DNA of 64,000 bases from positions 62,001 through 126,000 of the forward strand of contig NZ_NTFY01000060.1 in assembly GCF_002289565.1 (NCBI RefSeq). The letters are read 5' to 3'. This document shows positions 47,997 through 56,972 of this stretch, piece after piece (within the stretch, counting starts at the first letter, position 1; every line of letters starts with the position of its first letter). The translations under genes and the position numbers were made by a program. Under the pieces are notes generated by a model. It searched no databases. It was not told where the DNA came from and was given only the letters and a program-made list of their open reading frames with translations. This DNA comes from Rhodopirellula sp. SM50. GTDB lineage: Bacteria > Planctomycetota > Planctomycetia > Pirellulales > Pirellulaceae.

Positions 47997-49214
47997 TCAG
48001 CGTTTGATCTGGTCGCGTGCGTGGCGGGCGAGTGTTTCCTGGTACTTCTTCTTGCCCGCTTCGACACTTTTGCGAATCGCCCGCGTGCTCTCTTCGCTCT
48101 CCTTGCGTAGTTCGGTAATCATCTCCAACGACTCGATCTGAAAATCGCTGATCGCATCGACCAGTTTCTGCACCGATTCAGGATTGATCGTGCTGCCGTA
48201 TCCGGCCTTCAACGCGGCGCGTTCGAGTTCACGCCCCAAGTTGGCGACATCTTCCAACCCCTTGTTGACGCCGTCCTTCATCGCTTCGGTCGCCTGGGTG
48301 ACTTCGTGGAGCCCGTGCTGGCTTTGATAGACCGTGCCCAGGATCGTGAAGACATGTTCGTTGGTCGTGAAAAACGTGACCGCGCGACGGTACACGCGTT
48401 CCTTGACATCGTGCGTCTGTTTCAACTTGCTGATCAATGTTTCACCGACGTCGTAACCGATCTCCAAGTTCTCGGCGATGTCTTTGAGCAGCTGGTACGT
48501 CTCGTCCTCGTCTTCATACTTCTGACGCGACTCATCACGCGCAAGCTCCAACTGGCTCTTGCCCCCTTCGTCGCTGCCGGTGTAGTTGTCCAATGCCTGT
48601 TGGGCGTCCGACAATGCCTTTTGAGCCGCTTCTAACCGTGGGGCGTGGGCATCGAGCAGCTCCCGCGCCAGCACCTCGGCTTCCTTGAGCGCAAATCGAA
48701 AGTCGATGTACGCGTCCATGATCCGGTCTTCGCTCTTGAGGGCCTCTTTGGTGTCCTTGGCGACGTCGGAATAGATTTCGACGATTTTTTCGAAGCGGTC
48801 GTTGGGCGTCCCCCGGCGGATCTTCATCCACCAGTTGGACAGTTTTTCGGTGCCGCTGATGCGACCGTCATCCAGCTGGGCGATCAACCGCTTGCTGTCT
48901 TCGCGGACGGAGTCGAATTCCTGAGAGATCTGCAGGTACCGGTTGCCGACCTCGATGCTCTCGACATTCTCTCGCACCAACGCGTTGAACGCCCCCATGT
49001 GCTGAATCACATCCGCGATCGCCAACACTTTCCCCTCGTCGAGATGCTTGACGCCTTCGAGCAGGGAAATCAATTCTTGAGGGGCTCCGCTCTTGCTGTC
49101 GACGCCAAAATCCTTCAACACCTGGACCGCATCATTGAGGTATTTTCGCATCTTGCTCGTATCGCGGGGCTGAGACTGAGATTGCGATGCAGACGCGTGA
49201 GCTTGCTGGGACAT
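47997..49214 (-). CDS. Long helical protein in the FtsK-like cluster (TelA-like at a guess)
   Basis: 405 residues, almost entirely alpha-helical, with a Ser/Gln-rich N-terminus and charged heptad-like stretches. There is no signal peptide or membrane helix. N-W-W-M-K-I-R-R near residue 126 and a long A-E-V-L-A-R-E-L-L stretch recall the all-helical TelA (toxic anion resistance) family, but the match is weak and not tested. It is first in the minus-strand operon with the WXG-like and FtsK-like genes (four-base gap to the former). It is probably a cytosolic or scaffold part of the same complex. Confidence 0.78.
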   Translation of the reverse strand: MSQQAHASASQSQSQPRDTSKMRKYLNDAVQVLKDFGVDSKSGAPQELISLLEGVKHLDEGKVLAIADVIQHMGAFNALVRENVESIEVGNRYLQISQEFDSVREDSKRLIAQLDDGRISGTEKLSNWWMKIRRGTPNDRFEKIVEIYSDVAKDTKEALKSEDRIMDAYIDFRFALKEAEVLARELLDAHAPRLEAAQKALSDAQQALDNYTGSDEGGKSQLELARDESRQKYEDEDETYQLLKDIAENLEIGYDVGETLISKLKQTHDVKERVYRRAVTFFTTNEHVFTILGTVYQSQHGLHEVTQATEAMKDGVNKGLEDVANLGRELERAALKAGYGSTINPESVQKLVDAISDFQIESLEMITELRKESEESTRAIRKSVEAGKKKYQETLARHARDQIKR

Positions 49215-49372
49215 GTTTTTGGGTCTTTGACGGATGTTTGGTTGCGAAAGAAACCGACGACGGGCGTCAACACGCCTACCAAGTTAGCGCACCGATGCCC
49301 CAGACGCAATCGAGACGGTATCTTGTATTCTCGGGCACCGCCCCCACGTCCTGTTTTCCCACACCAAACGCG
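49215..49372. promoter_or_regulatory. Divergent control region of the FtsK-like cluster
   Basis: 158 bases separate the divergent starts at 49214 and 49373. The gap should hold promoters for both arms of the cluster. A TTGTATTCTCGG-like A/T-richer stretch near 49323-49334 is the only candidate element; no boxes are claimed. Confidence 0.4.
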
Positions 49373-49756
49373 ATGAGCCGAGCACAAGCCAAACAGACGC
49401 AAATCGAAGTCCCCGGCCAACGCCTGACGCTGCAGGAAACGTTGCGGGTGATGGACGTCGCCCGGGAAATGCGGGACCAACGCGAGAAAGCCGAAGAGAT
49501 GTTTCGCCGGGATGACCTCCGCGTCGCCCTCCGCGAAAAACTGATGCGGACGGCGCGATTGTCCGGCGACACCGTGACCGAGGCTGAAATCGACGCGGCG
49601 ATCGGCCAGTACATGGAAACCCTGCACACCTACCAGGATCCCGCGCCAGGGTTGAAACGTTTTCTCGCCCACGGCTGGGTGTGGCGTGACAAGATTCTTT
49701 GGTCGCTGGCCGGCGTCGCGGGATTCGCCGGCGGCCTTTGGTACCTCTTCGGTTAG
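49373..49756 (+). CDS. Tail-anchored small protein (DUF6384-like)
   Basis: 127 residues from ATG 49373; the longer frame from 49187 overlaps the divergent gene and has no protein-like look. A helical charged part carries the stretch L-x-x-T-L-R-V-M-D-V-A-R-x-M-R. A hydrophobic helix fills the last 20 residues, so it is a C-tail anchor. The pattern R-x-K-L-M-R-T-A-x-L-x-G-x-x-V-T-E-A-E-I-D-A-A-I resembles what I recall as DUF6384, but that is from memory. It opens the plus-strand arm of the cluster and probably acts at the membrane with the ATPase. Confidence 0.75.
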   Translation: MSRAQAKQTQIEVPGQRLTLQETLRVMDVAREMRDQREKAEEMFRRDDLRVALREKLMRTARLSGDTVTEAEIDAAIGQYMETLHTYQDPAPGLKRFLAHGWVWRDKILWSLAGVAGFAGGLWYLFG

Positions 49757-49774
49757 CCCAGGATTGCGTGCAAC

Positions 49775-51196
49775 ATGACGATTTCCGGTCCGGCAATGCA
49801 CCGTCTGCTGATGGACGGGTACAGAGACGTGCAGCAACGCATCGACCAGATGCGGTCCGAGTTCTCCTCGATCGATGCCCAACGAGACCAATTGGGTGAC
49901 GATCGCAGCGACGCGCTCATCAACCTGGCGGAATACTACCTACCGGAGTTGACCCGCGAATCGATCGAATCGTCTTGGGGCGAAGTCCGCGATCGCGTGC
50001 GGCAGGTCTTGATGCGAAAAGAAGACCATCGGCGTCGCGTGTCGGCCGCCCTGGCCGAAGCCAACGAGCGGCGCGCGCTGCAGGAGGATCGCTTGCTGGA
50101 CATCAATGCCGACTATGACGAAGCGAAAACGAAACAAGACGAACTCGCCACGCAAGTCGAATCTGAATTGGCCGCCGACGAAACCTTTGTTTCACTTTCC
50201 AACCAAGCCGCGATGGCCGAAGCCGCCCTGGAGCGGGCCGAAGCCAACCTGAACGAAATCGAACAGGACGCCGCGCGAAAACTGCCGGGCTACGAAAACA
50301 GCGCCCTGTTCACCTACCTGAGAGACCGGAAGTACGGCACCGACCAGTACGGCAAACGCGGCTTCACACGCCGGATGGATCGTTGGTTGGCGCAATACAT
50401 CGATTACCACAAAGCCAGACAGAGTTACCAGTTCCTGGCCGATACTCCCGACCAGATGCGCAAACTGATCGCCGAAGACCGCGCCGCACTCGACACCGTG
50501 ATGGTGGAACTGGAAAAGCGACGCGACCTGGTCGTCAAGCGACTCGGACTGACCGCCGCCGTCTCCAAAGCCGAACAGTTGGGCGATCGCCGCGAGCGTC
50601 AACTCGTGGAACTCGACAAGCTCCGCGACGAAACTGAATCGCTCCAGCGCGAGCTGACGGACCTGGAAGACACCCGCGGAGAATACTACCGCGAGGCGGT
50701 GGCCGCGATTCGCGAACGGCTCGCCGAGATCGACGCGCGCGACCTGGCCTCCAACGCCCGCCGAACCCCTTCGCTGACCGATGATCAAATCGTCGCACGG
50801 ATCCAGGGGGTCGACCAGAAACTCGACGATCTGGACGGCGACACCCGCCGACAGCACGACGAGATTCGTGACATGCAACGCTGCATCGAAGCACTCGGCC
50901 GGCTGCTCCAACGTTTCCGCGCGGCAAAGTTCGACGCCGCGCGTTCCCATTTCGAACCCTCGCTGGACATCACGGACCTCTTGCATCGGGCCAAGAACGA
51001 ACGCGACATCGACGACGCCTGGGATCGACTCCGCCGCGCCCAGCGCTGGGGGCCGACGCTCAGCCGACAACTGGGCAACGTCGCCTCGCACCCGATGTCC
51101 CAAGTCTTGATCGGTGCGATGGCACTCGCCGCCGGAGCATCCAAAAAAGACCACACCGACCGAGCCGCCCGCCGCCGCGACCACAACCGCCACTAG
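49775..51196 (+). CDS. Coiled-coil protein in the FtsK-like cluster
   Basis: 473 residues, starting 18 bases after the tail-anchored gene, with AGGA eleven bases upstream of ATG 49775. It is dominated by Glu/Arg/Leu-rich helices with heptads (about 15-170, 225-330, 345-400), separated by a Tyr/Gly-containing part near 180-215. A short hydrophobic stretch (about 438-450) and a basic tail (R-A-A-R-R-R-D-H) end it. No known catalytic motif is seen. It is likely a structural part of a membrane-linked complex with the other four genes. Confidence 0.8.
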   Translation: MTISGPAMHRLLMDGYRDVQQRIDQMRSEFSSIDAQRDQLGDDRSDALINLAEYYLPELTRESIESSWGEVRDRVRQVLMRKEDHRRRVSAALAEANERRALQEDRLLDINADYDEAKTKQDELATQVESELAADETFVSLSNQAAMAEAALERAEANLNEIEQDAARKLPGYENSALFTYLRDRKYGTDQYGKRGFTRRMDRWLAQYIDYHKARQSYQFLADTPDQMRKLIAEDRAALDTVMVELEKRRDLVVKRLGLTAAVSKAEQLGDRRERQLVELDKLRDETESLQRELTDLEDTRGEYYREAVAAIRERLAEIDARDLASNARRTPSLTDDQIVARIQGVDQKLDDLDGDTRRQHDEIRDMQRCIEALGRLLQRFRAAKFDAARSHFEPSLDITDLLHRAKNERDIDDAWDRLRRAQRWGPTLSRQLGNVASHPMSQVLIGAMALAAGASKKDHTDRAARRRDHNRH

Positions 51197-51198
51197 CC

Positions 51199-51245
51199 AA
51201 AAAAGGGGAAGGGGGTCATTTCAAAAAGGGGAAAGGGGTCATTTT
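51199..51245. repeat. 23-bp direct repeats at the 3' side of the transposase
   Basis: Two tandem copies of AAAAAGGGGAAGGGGGTCATTT-type sequence with a 23-base period lie at 51199-51245. They reach a few bases into the 3' end of the transposase. An inverted copy is at 52002-52027. Related copies end both units of the tandem duplication (20426 and 20839). Confidence 0.85.
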
Positions 51246-51943
51246 GGCGGCGGTTGGACGGGTTTTGCTTTAGGCTTTTTGCGTGGCCGCCCCTGAGGAC
51301 GCACGGTGGACCACGTTCCGGTCCGGTCACACGTCTCTTCGATCCACTCTTCACTGCCATACGGACGTCCGCGTTGGATGCACGTGTGGATCGCATCCGT
51401 TTCGGACTTGGTCAACGCTTCATTCACACGGCCCGTCCAATTGGGAGGGCGTCGGACCGGCCAAGTCGACAGCAGTGCAGGGTCGCGGTCACACTTGTGG
51501 TGCCATCGATGAAGCGATCCGAATGTCCAGTCTTCCGCGCGTTCGACCAACTTGGCGCGTCGTGCATTGCGTTCCACATACCGGCACACCGTGAGAAAGT
51601 GGGCGTCGTCTTCAACGGGAAAGCTCCTGAAGGGACCCTGGTAGAGATGCCCGTTCCCGCGAGTCTGGTTGTGAGCGTGATAGCGAAGGGTGTGCGTCGA
51701 TGCAAGCCAACCGCAGAAGCGTCCCATACCGCCATCCTTACGCGGGCTGAGGACAAAATGCCAATGATTGGGCATCAGGCAAAACGAAAACAAGTCCAAC
51801 GGGTACTTGTCGAGCCCTTCGCGCACCGTTCGCACAAACGCTTGGTAATCCTCAGGCTTGTGAAAGATTTTCTGTCGGTTATTCCCACGATTAATCGCAT
51901 GGTAGATTCTTCCTGCCTCATCGGGCCGTACAGAACGCGGCAT
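51239..51943 (-). mobile_element. Y1/REP-associated tyrosine transposase (RAYT)
   Basis: 234 residues from ATG 51943 (two more residues if TTG 51949 is used). The HUH motif appears as N-H-W-H-F near residue 59. The R-Y-V-E-R-N-x-x-R-A-K-L stretch supplies the catalytic Tyr and is typical of TnpA_REP/RAYT rather than of IS200/IS605 TnpA. The C-terminus is basic and Pro-rich. Such enzymes nick single strands at short REP palindromes and are usually single-copy genes. Here the gene is framed by short AAAAGGGGAAGGGGGT repeats that occur elsewhere in the window, which are its likely cognate sites. No IS-type inverted-repeat pair or target duplication was seen beyond these. Confidence 0.85.
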
Positions 51944-52001
51944 GAGCAACCCCGGATTGAAGTCTCAGTTGCGAAACAACGCAATTTACCACGCCCGATC
52001 C

Positions 52002-52027
52002 CTAAAAACACCCCCTTCCCCTTTTCT
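52002..52027. repeat. Inverted copy of the transposase-linked motif
   Basis: The segment CACCCCCTTCCCCTTTTCTA is the reverse complement of the motif at 51199-51245. It lies 59 bases upstream of the transposase start, so the gene sits between inverted copies. Confidence 0.8.
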
Positions 52028-52790
52028 ATTGTTGGTCGGCGGCGATGGCGCGGAAGACGTCGTTCAGACGTTGGCGGATCAGTTTCGACCAGAGATCGTA
52101 CCCGGCCTGGCTGAGGTGCAGTTTGTCTTCGACGAATAACTCCGCGCGCGGCGTGCCATCCGATTTCAGGTAATGGCTTGCGGTCGGAATGAAATAGGTG
52201 TTGGGCGTCGAAAGTGCGATCTCGCGAAGCCGTGCATTGACCGCGCGAATCTTCCCCCAGGCGTCAAACCGCTTTTCACACGGCGTGATCTCGATCAGAA
52301 AAAACGGGGCGCCGGGCTGATGCTGGTGTGACACCGCGACGATGTGACGCGCAAGTGCCTCAATTTGGTCGGGCGTGTGATCGTCCGGGTTTCCGACCAC
52401 ACCGTTGCCGACGAACATCACGATCGCACGGTACCGGTGCGGCGACACCAAGCGATCGGCAAAGACGGCCATGTCCGTGAACTTGGCCCCCCCATAACCG
52501 CGACGGATCGTTCGGTACGGGGCCATGTCGACGCCCATCGTCGACCAGCGTCGGATGCTGCTGCTGCCGATAAACAAGATTGCGTCATCGGGATTCGATT
52601 CAGTTCGATTGAGTTCGTCAAACGCAGCGATGTCGTCCGACCATTTCTTCTCCGCCGCGGCGCGGTACGGCGCCAACAAGTTCTCGGCACTTCCCGATAC
52701 CTCCACCTGGCCGTCTTGGGCGACCAGATTCAGGGTACCGGACGAAACGGCCGCAACGAACGTCACAAACAACAGGAGCAAACGCATCAT
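52026..52790 (-). CDS. Secreted SGNH/GDSL hydrolase
   Basis: 254 residues from ATG 52790 (an ATG at 52808 is also possible); a signal peptide covers about 1-24. Block I has I-G-S-S-S (74-78), so Ser77 is the likely nucleophile. Block II Gly is in R-G-Y-G-G, and block III Asn129 is in V-G-N-G. Block V is D222-K-L-H225. It is probably an acyl-ester hydrolase working on acylated sugars outside the cytoplasm. It is divergent from the following dehydrogenase gene. No fused domain is seen. Confidence 0.9.
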   Translation of the reverse strand: MMRLLLLFVTFVAAVSSGTLNLVAQDGQVEVSGSAENLLAPYRAAAEKKWSDDIAAFDELNRTESNPDDAILFIGSSSIRRWSTMGVDMAPYRTIRRGYGGAKFTDMAVFADRLVSPHRYRAIVMFVGNGVVGNPDDHTPDQIEALARHIVAVSHQHQPGAPFFLIEITPCEKRFDAWGKIRAVNARLREIALSTPNTYFIPTASHYLKSDGTPRAELFVEDKLHLSQAGYDLWSKLIRQRLNDVFRAIAADQQ

Positions 52791-52968
52791 CAACTCGATC
52801 CCAATCATTGGCAGGTCAAACGGTAAAGTCTCTCGGTGAGCGAATCGCACATCATAGTCCAACTCGCCCCAGCCAGGCCGCCCCACGCCACCGCTGAGCC
52901 CCCATTCGTCCACGGTGCGATCGTATCGCGTATCCTATGGAGTCGTCCCACTTTGCCGAGGCGTTCCA

Positions 52969-55941
52969 TTGATTCATTCACACCCCATCGCGTTCGTCTT
53001 CGTCACCCTGACTCTCTGCGGTGGCTCATTGCTTTCCGTCGGCGAAAACGCCAGGGCCGACGAAATCGCCTTTGTCACCCCAAACGCCCGACCCGCCTGG
53101 ATCTGGGGCACCAAAGATCGCGTCGCCGGTCAGCTCGTCACGCTGTCCAAACCGTTCCAGGTCCGAGCGGCGGTCGCTCGTGCAACGATGCATCTGGCCG
53201 CCGACTTCACCCGATGCTCGGTGACCTTGAACCGACGACGGCTGGCCCAGCTGGATGAGTACGCACCCTGGATGCAATGGGACGTGACCGACCGGCTTGT
53301 GACGGGAACGAATCAGGTGTCGCTCGACTGCACCAGCGGCGACGGACCTGCCGCCATCGCCCTGAGCCTGGAAGTGGTCTACGCGGATGGATCGATCGAG
53401 ACCCTTGTCAGCGGTCAGGACTGGACGACGCACCATGGCGCCGCCGTCTCTTTAGGAAGCGTCGCAGGTGAGTTTTGGAACGTTTCCGAATTCGCCCAGA
53501 TCTCGCCTTTCGAAGACTACGAACAATGGCGTCGGGCCAGCGGAGCTGATGCGGGGACCGACCCGGCAACCTTTGTGACCCAGCCGGATTTCGAAGTCGA
53601 TCTGGTTCGCTCGGCCGAACCGGACGAAGGTTCTTGGGTCAGCATGGCATTCGACCCCCAAGGCCGAATCACCATCGCGCGTGAAGACAAGGGGCTGTTG
53701 CGGATGACTCTGTCGCGTGACGGAAAACAAATCACTGCGGTCGAGACAATCGACGACGAGCTGCGAGAATGCCGAGGCTTGCTGTACGCCTACGACGCGC
53801 TGTACGCCAACGCCAACAACTCCAAAGGCATGTATCGTCTTCGTGATACCAATGCCGACGACCAGTTCGATCAAGTCGAATTGCTGCGAGAATTCCCCGG
53901 CCAAGTCGGTCACGGAAGAAACGACTTGGCGCTCGGTCCAGACGGAATGATCTACTCGATTCATGGCGATTCGGTCGAACTGGCAACCGAGAACATTGAA
54001 GATCACACCTCGCCCCTGCGGGCGGCTCGCAAGGGGCAACGATCCGAGGAAGGCCATTTGATCCGAACCGACCGCGACGGATCACACTGGGAATTGGTCG
54101 CGTCGGGCTTGCGAAATCCTTTCGGAATCGATTTTAACGACGACGGTGAAGTGTTCACCTACGACGCGGACAACGAATACGACATGGGATCGCCCTGGTA
54201 TCGCCCAACTCGAATGGTTCAATTGGTTTCCGGCGGCGACTATGGTTGGCGACGGACCACGAACGGGCAATGGCCGCCTTCTTTCCCGGACCATAGCGAC
54301 AACGCCTTGCCGACCGTCGACGTGGGAAAAGGGTCACCGACGGCGGTCAAATCCGGGGCGAGAAGTTCATTCCCGGCGGATTACCGACGAGCCCTCTTCG
54401 CGCTCGACTGGGCCTACGGACGCATTTTGGCTTGTCACCTTTCCCCGCGTGGAGCCGGATACGCGTGTCGCGTTGAAACCTTTCTCGCCGGCCGGCCGTT
54501 GAACGTCACCGACTTGGATTTCAGCCCCGACGGCGACATGTTTGTCATCACCGGCGGGCGCAAAACACAATCCGCTCTCTACCGCATTCGCTACGTCGGC
54601 CCATCGCAAGACGCCGCCCCCCTGACCGAGCAACAAATCCGACGACAAGCGTTTTCAAATCGTTCCCGGACGCTGCGACGACAACTGGCGACGCTCCATC
54701 ACCGGAACACCGAAAGCCTGGCGGCCGCCTGGGAACACTTGGGCCATCCCGATCCGCTGATTCGCAATGCCGCACGCATCGCGGTCGAACAGCAGGACCT
54801 TACCCGCTGGCGACAGAAGGCGCTGTCGGAACCGGATCCGGAAACCCAGGCGACCGCGCTGCTGGCACTCGCCCGCGGGGGCAACATCGATGACCACGAC
54901 GCAGTGCTTCGTGCCTTAGACGCGCTCGAAATCGACAGGCTGTCGTCGTTTGGGAAACTTTCGATCCTGCACGCCTACCGCTTGATCCTATCTGCTGTGT
55001 CGACGGCCGATTCGACGGTAAGCAACAGATCCGAGCAACGTCTGATGCGTTGGCTGGAAACCGAGCCCCTTACCACGGTCGCGCCGCTGGGAAGCGGGGG
55101 CTCGGTCCGCGAAGCACTCTGCCGACTGGCTGCCGATCACCACCTCGCCGGTGTCGTCCCGCCGCTGATGGACTTATTGCGTGCCGGGCAAAACCAGCGT
55201 GATCGGATGAATGCATTGTTCATGCTGTGTCATCAACGCGACGGTTGGTCGATCGATGATCGCATCCTGTTTTTCGAAGCGCTCGGCGAATTGGAGCGGA
55301 CGGCGTTTTCCGGTGCCGGAATGCCCGGCCGGTTGAAACAAATCCGCGATCATGCGGTCGCGCATCTGACCGACGAGGAACGCGCTCAACTTGCGTCACT
55401 GATCCAACCGTTAACGTTTTCGCAAGCAGCACCGAAACAGGTGTCCCGGCCGCATGTCAGAAAATGGGAGATCGATGAGCTGGTCGCTGCGCTGGATCAG
55501 CTTTCACAACCGGGCGATGCAGAACGCGGCGAGGCCTTGTTCCGCGACGTTCTGTGTGTGTCGTGTCATCGCGTCGCCGGCCGGGGCGGGGTTCTGGGGC
55601 CCGACCTCTCTTCGTTAGCAGCCCGTTTCAGTCAACGCGACATCCTGGCATCGATCGTTTCGCCGTCGGACGTCATCGCCGAAAAGTATCGCAGCGTGCA
55701 GGTCGTGACGAAGGATGGGCAAATCGTCAGCGGCCAAGTCGTCACGGGTGGCGATTACCGATCGTCGAATCTGCAGCTCGCGACCGATCCGCTTGACCCC
55801 AGCAACGTGGTCGAAATCCCGAAAGCAAACATCCAGCTTCACCGCCCCTCAACTGTTTCACCAATGCCGGAGGGTCTGCTGGATACGCTGAGTGCACGCG
55901 ACGTCGCGGATCTACTCGCGTTCTTGACCCGGCAACGGTGA
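52969..55941 (+). CDS. PVC-type membrane-bound dehydrogenase with HEAT repeats and cytochrome c
   Basis: 990 residues from TTG 52969, which has GAGG seven bases upstream and a signal peptide next; a 1008-residue frame from 52915 is less likely. After a small beta-sandwich (about 40-185), a six-bladed soluble-glucose-dehydrogenase-like propeller spans about 195-555. HEAT-like repeats follow (560-830), then a C-terminal cytochrome domain with C863-V-S-C-H and the Met-ligand region. This matches the PVC-group heme-binding architecture (the TIGR02604/TIGR02603 type). It would oxidise a sugar or alcohol in the periplasm and pass electrons through its heme. The substrate is unknown. Confidence 0.88.
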   Translation: MIHSHPIAFVFVTLTLCGGSLLSVGENARADEIAFVTPNARPAWIWGTKDRVAGQLVTLSKPFQVRAAVARATMHLAADFTRCSVTLNRRRLAQLDEYAPWMQWDVTDRLVTGTNQVSLDCTSGDGPAAIALSLEVVYADGSIETLVSGQDWTTHHGAAVSLGSVAGEFWNVSEFAQISPFEDYEQWRRASGADAGTDPATFVTQPDFEVDLVRSAEPDEGSWVSMAFDPQGRITIAREDKGLLRMTLSRDGKQITAVETIDDELRECRGLLYAYDALYANANNSKGMYRLRDTNADDQFDQVELLREFPGQVGHGRNDLALGPDGMIYSIHGDSVELATENIEDHTSPLRAARKGQRSEEGHLIRTDRDGSHWELVASGLRNPFGIDFNDDGEVFTYDADNEYDMGSPWYRPTRMVQLVSGGDYGWRRTTNGQWPPSFPDHSDNALPTVDVGKGSPTAVKSGARSSFPADYRRALFALDWAYGRILACHLSPRGAGYACRVETFLAGRPLNVTDLDFSPDGDMFVITGGRKTQSALYRIRYVGPSQDAAPLTEQQIRRQAFSNRSRTLRRQLATLHHRNTESLAAAWEHLGHPDPLIRNAARIAVEQQDLTRWRQKALSEPDPETQATALLALARGGNIDDHDAVLRALDALEIDRLSSFGKLSILHAYRLILSAVSTADSTVSNRSEQRLMRWLETEPLTTVAPLGSGGSVREALCRLAADHHLAGVVPPLMDLLRAGQNQRDRMNALFMLCHQRDGWSIDDRILFFEALGELERTAFSGAGMPGRLKQIRDHAVAHLTDEERAQLASLIQPLTFSQAAPKQVSRPHVRKWEIDELVAALDQLSQPGDAERGEALFRDVLCVSCHRVAGRGGVLGPDLSSLAARFSQRDILASIVSPSDVIAEKYRSVQVVTKDGQIVSGQVVTGGDYRSSNLQLATDPLDPSNVVEIPKANIQLHRPSTVSPMPEGLLDTLSARDVADLLAFLTRQR

Positions 55942-55957
55942 CTCTGTGAAGCATTTC

Positions 55958-56020
55958 TTAGCGGAACGGCGCGAGCCGTCCGGTCGCGAGAGGACCGGAG
56001 GGCTCGCGCCCTGCCGCTAA
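55958..56020. repeat. Palindrome between convergent genes, possible bidirectional terminator (family G)
   Basis: The 28-base arms 55958-55985 (TTAGCGGAACGGCGCGAG...) and 55993-56020 (GACCGGAGGG to GCCGCTAA) are inverted copies with four mismatches and a seven-base loop. One arm recurs at 31153-31180. Confidence 0.8.
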
Positions 56021-56048
56021 CATCACGTCAAACAGTCGTCAGAACACG

Positions 56049-56954
56049 TCACGCAAACTCACGATCGGCTTGATTGCGAAACCCGTTCAACCGGATCGTT
56101 CCGTCTTGCTGGATCTCCATCGTTGAATAGCCATTGTTCTCGCCTCCGGAACCTTCCACCATTGCCACCAGCGTGCAGTAGTGGATGCCATGAATCTCTT
56201 TCAAGTCATTCTGATGACTGTGACCTTGGAAAACGGCCAGCACGTTTCCCGACGCCTCGAGAATCTTGCGAACGTCAGCGTTGTTCTTCACGCCGTGATT
56301 GTTGCTGACGTCCAAACGCTGGTGCGCGAACACGATCGTTCGGTTGTCGGTACCCGCCAGATCCGCCGCCAACCACTCCAGTTCTTCCTGCGGAACATTG
56401 GCGTCGGTCCAATGAAAATTCTTGCGGCCATAGGGCTGACCATCGGCGCGAAAACAAGAATCCAGGATGACGAAATGAAACCCCTGGCGATCGAAGGAGT
56501 AATACGACTTTGCTTGCCCCACGCTGCCGAGGAACTCTTCTTTTTTGAGCGTGTCGACGCAGTGATTGCCTAACACATAGTGTCGATCGTCACAGATCGC
56601 CGAGAACTCTCGATTGATGGTCGTTAGATAACGCTGCTCGGTGTCGACCGTCTCCGCCGCGTCGATCAGATCGCCGAGTTCGACCAGGCAATCGATGCCC
56701 CGGCGTTGAAATTCGGCAGCGGCTTCGGCAAGTTTGCCGCGTGTTTCCCGGTAGTGCCGAGTGCCGGCGGCAGGCTTGTCGGCGTAGTGCAGATCGGTGA
56801 CCAGCCCGACACGAAGGCGGGCAGTGTCATCCGCGGCCGACGCGGCAGCGACCGGCAGCGTTGCAGCCCCGAGCAACAGGGTCCCGTTTCGAAGCAACGC
56901 CCGGCGACCGAGTCGTTCTGTGGTCGGTGCGGCGGGGGAATGGGAATCAGCCAT
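56049..56954 (-). CDS. Exported metallophosphoesterase
   Basis: 301 residues with a Tat-like leader (R-L-G-R-R-A-L-L, 14-21). All calcineurin-like metal motifs are present: D54-x-H56, G-D95-L-I-D, G-N129-H130, H210 in F-A-H-Q, and G-H244-S-H246. It would be a phosphodiesterase or phosphatase outside the cytoplasm. It runs in the same direction as the following phosphatase gene (57764-56973) and is 18 bases from it, so the two probably form an operon for phosphate scavenging or sugar-phosphate removal. Confidence 0.9.
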   Translation of the reverse strand: MADSHSPAAPTTERLGRRALLRNGTLLLGAATLPVAAASAADDTARLRVGLVTDLHYADKPAAGTRHYRETRGKLAEAAAEFQRRGIDCLVELGDLIDAAETVDTEQRYLTTINREFSAICDDRHYVLGNHCVDTLKKEEFLGSVGQAKSYYSFDRQGFHFVILDSCFRADGQPYGRKNFHWTDANVPQEELEWLAADLAGTDNRTIVFAHQRLDVSNNHGVKNNADVRKILEASGNVLAVFQGHSHQNDLKEIHGIHYCTLVAMVEGSGGENNGYSTMEIQQDGTIRLNGFRNQADREFA

Positions 56955-56972
56955 TGGTTCTCCGTCTTCTTT

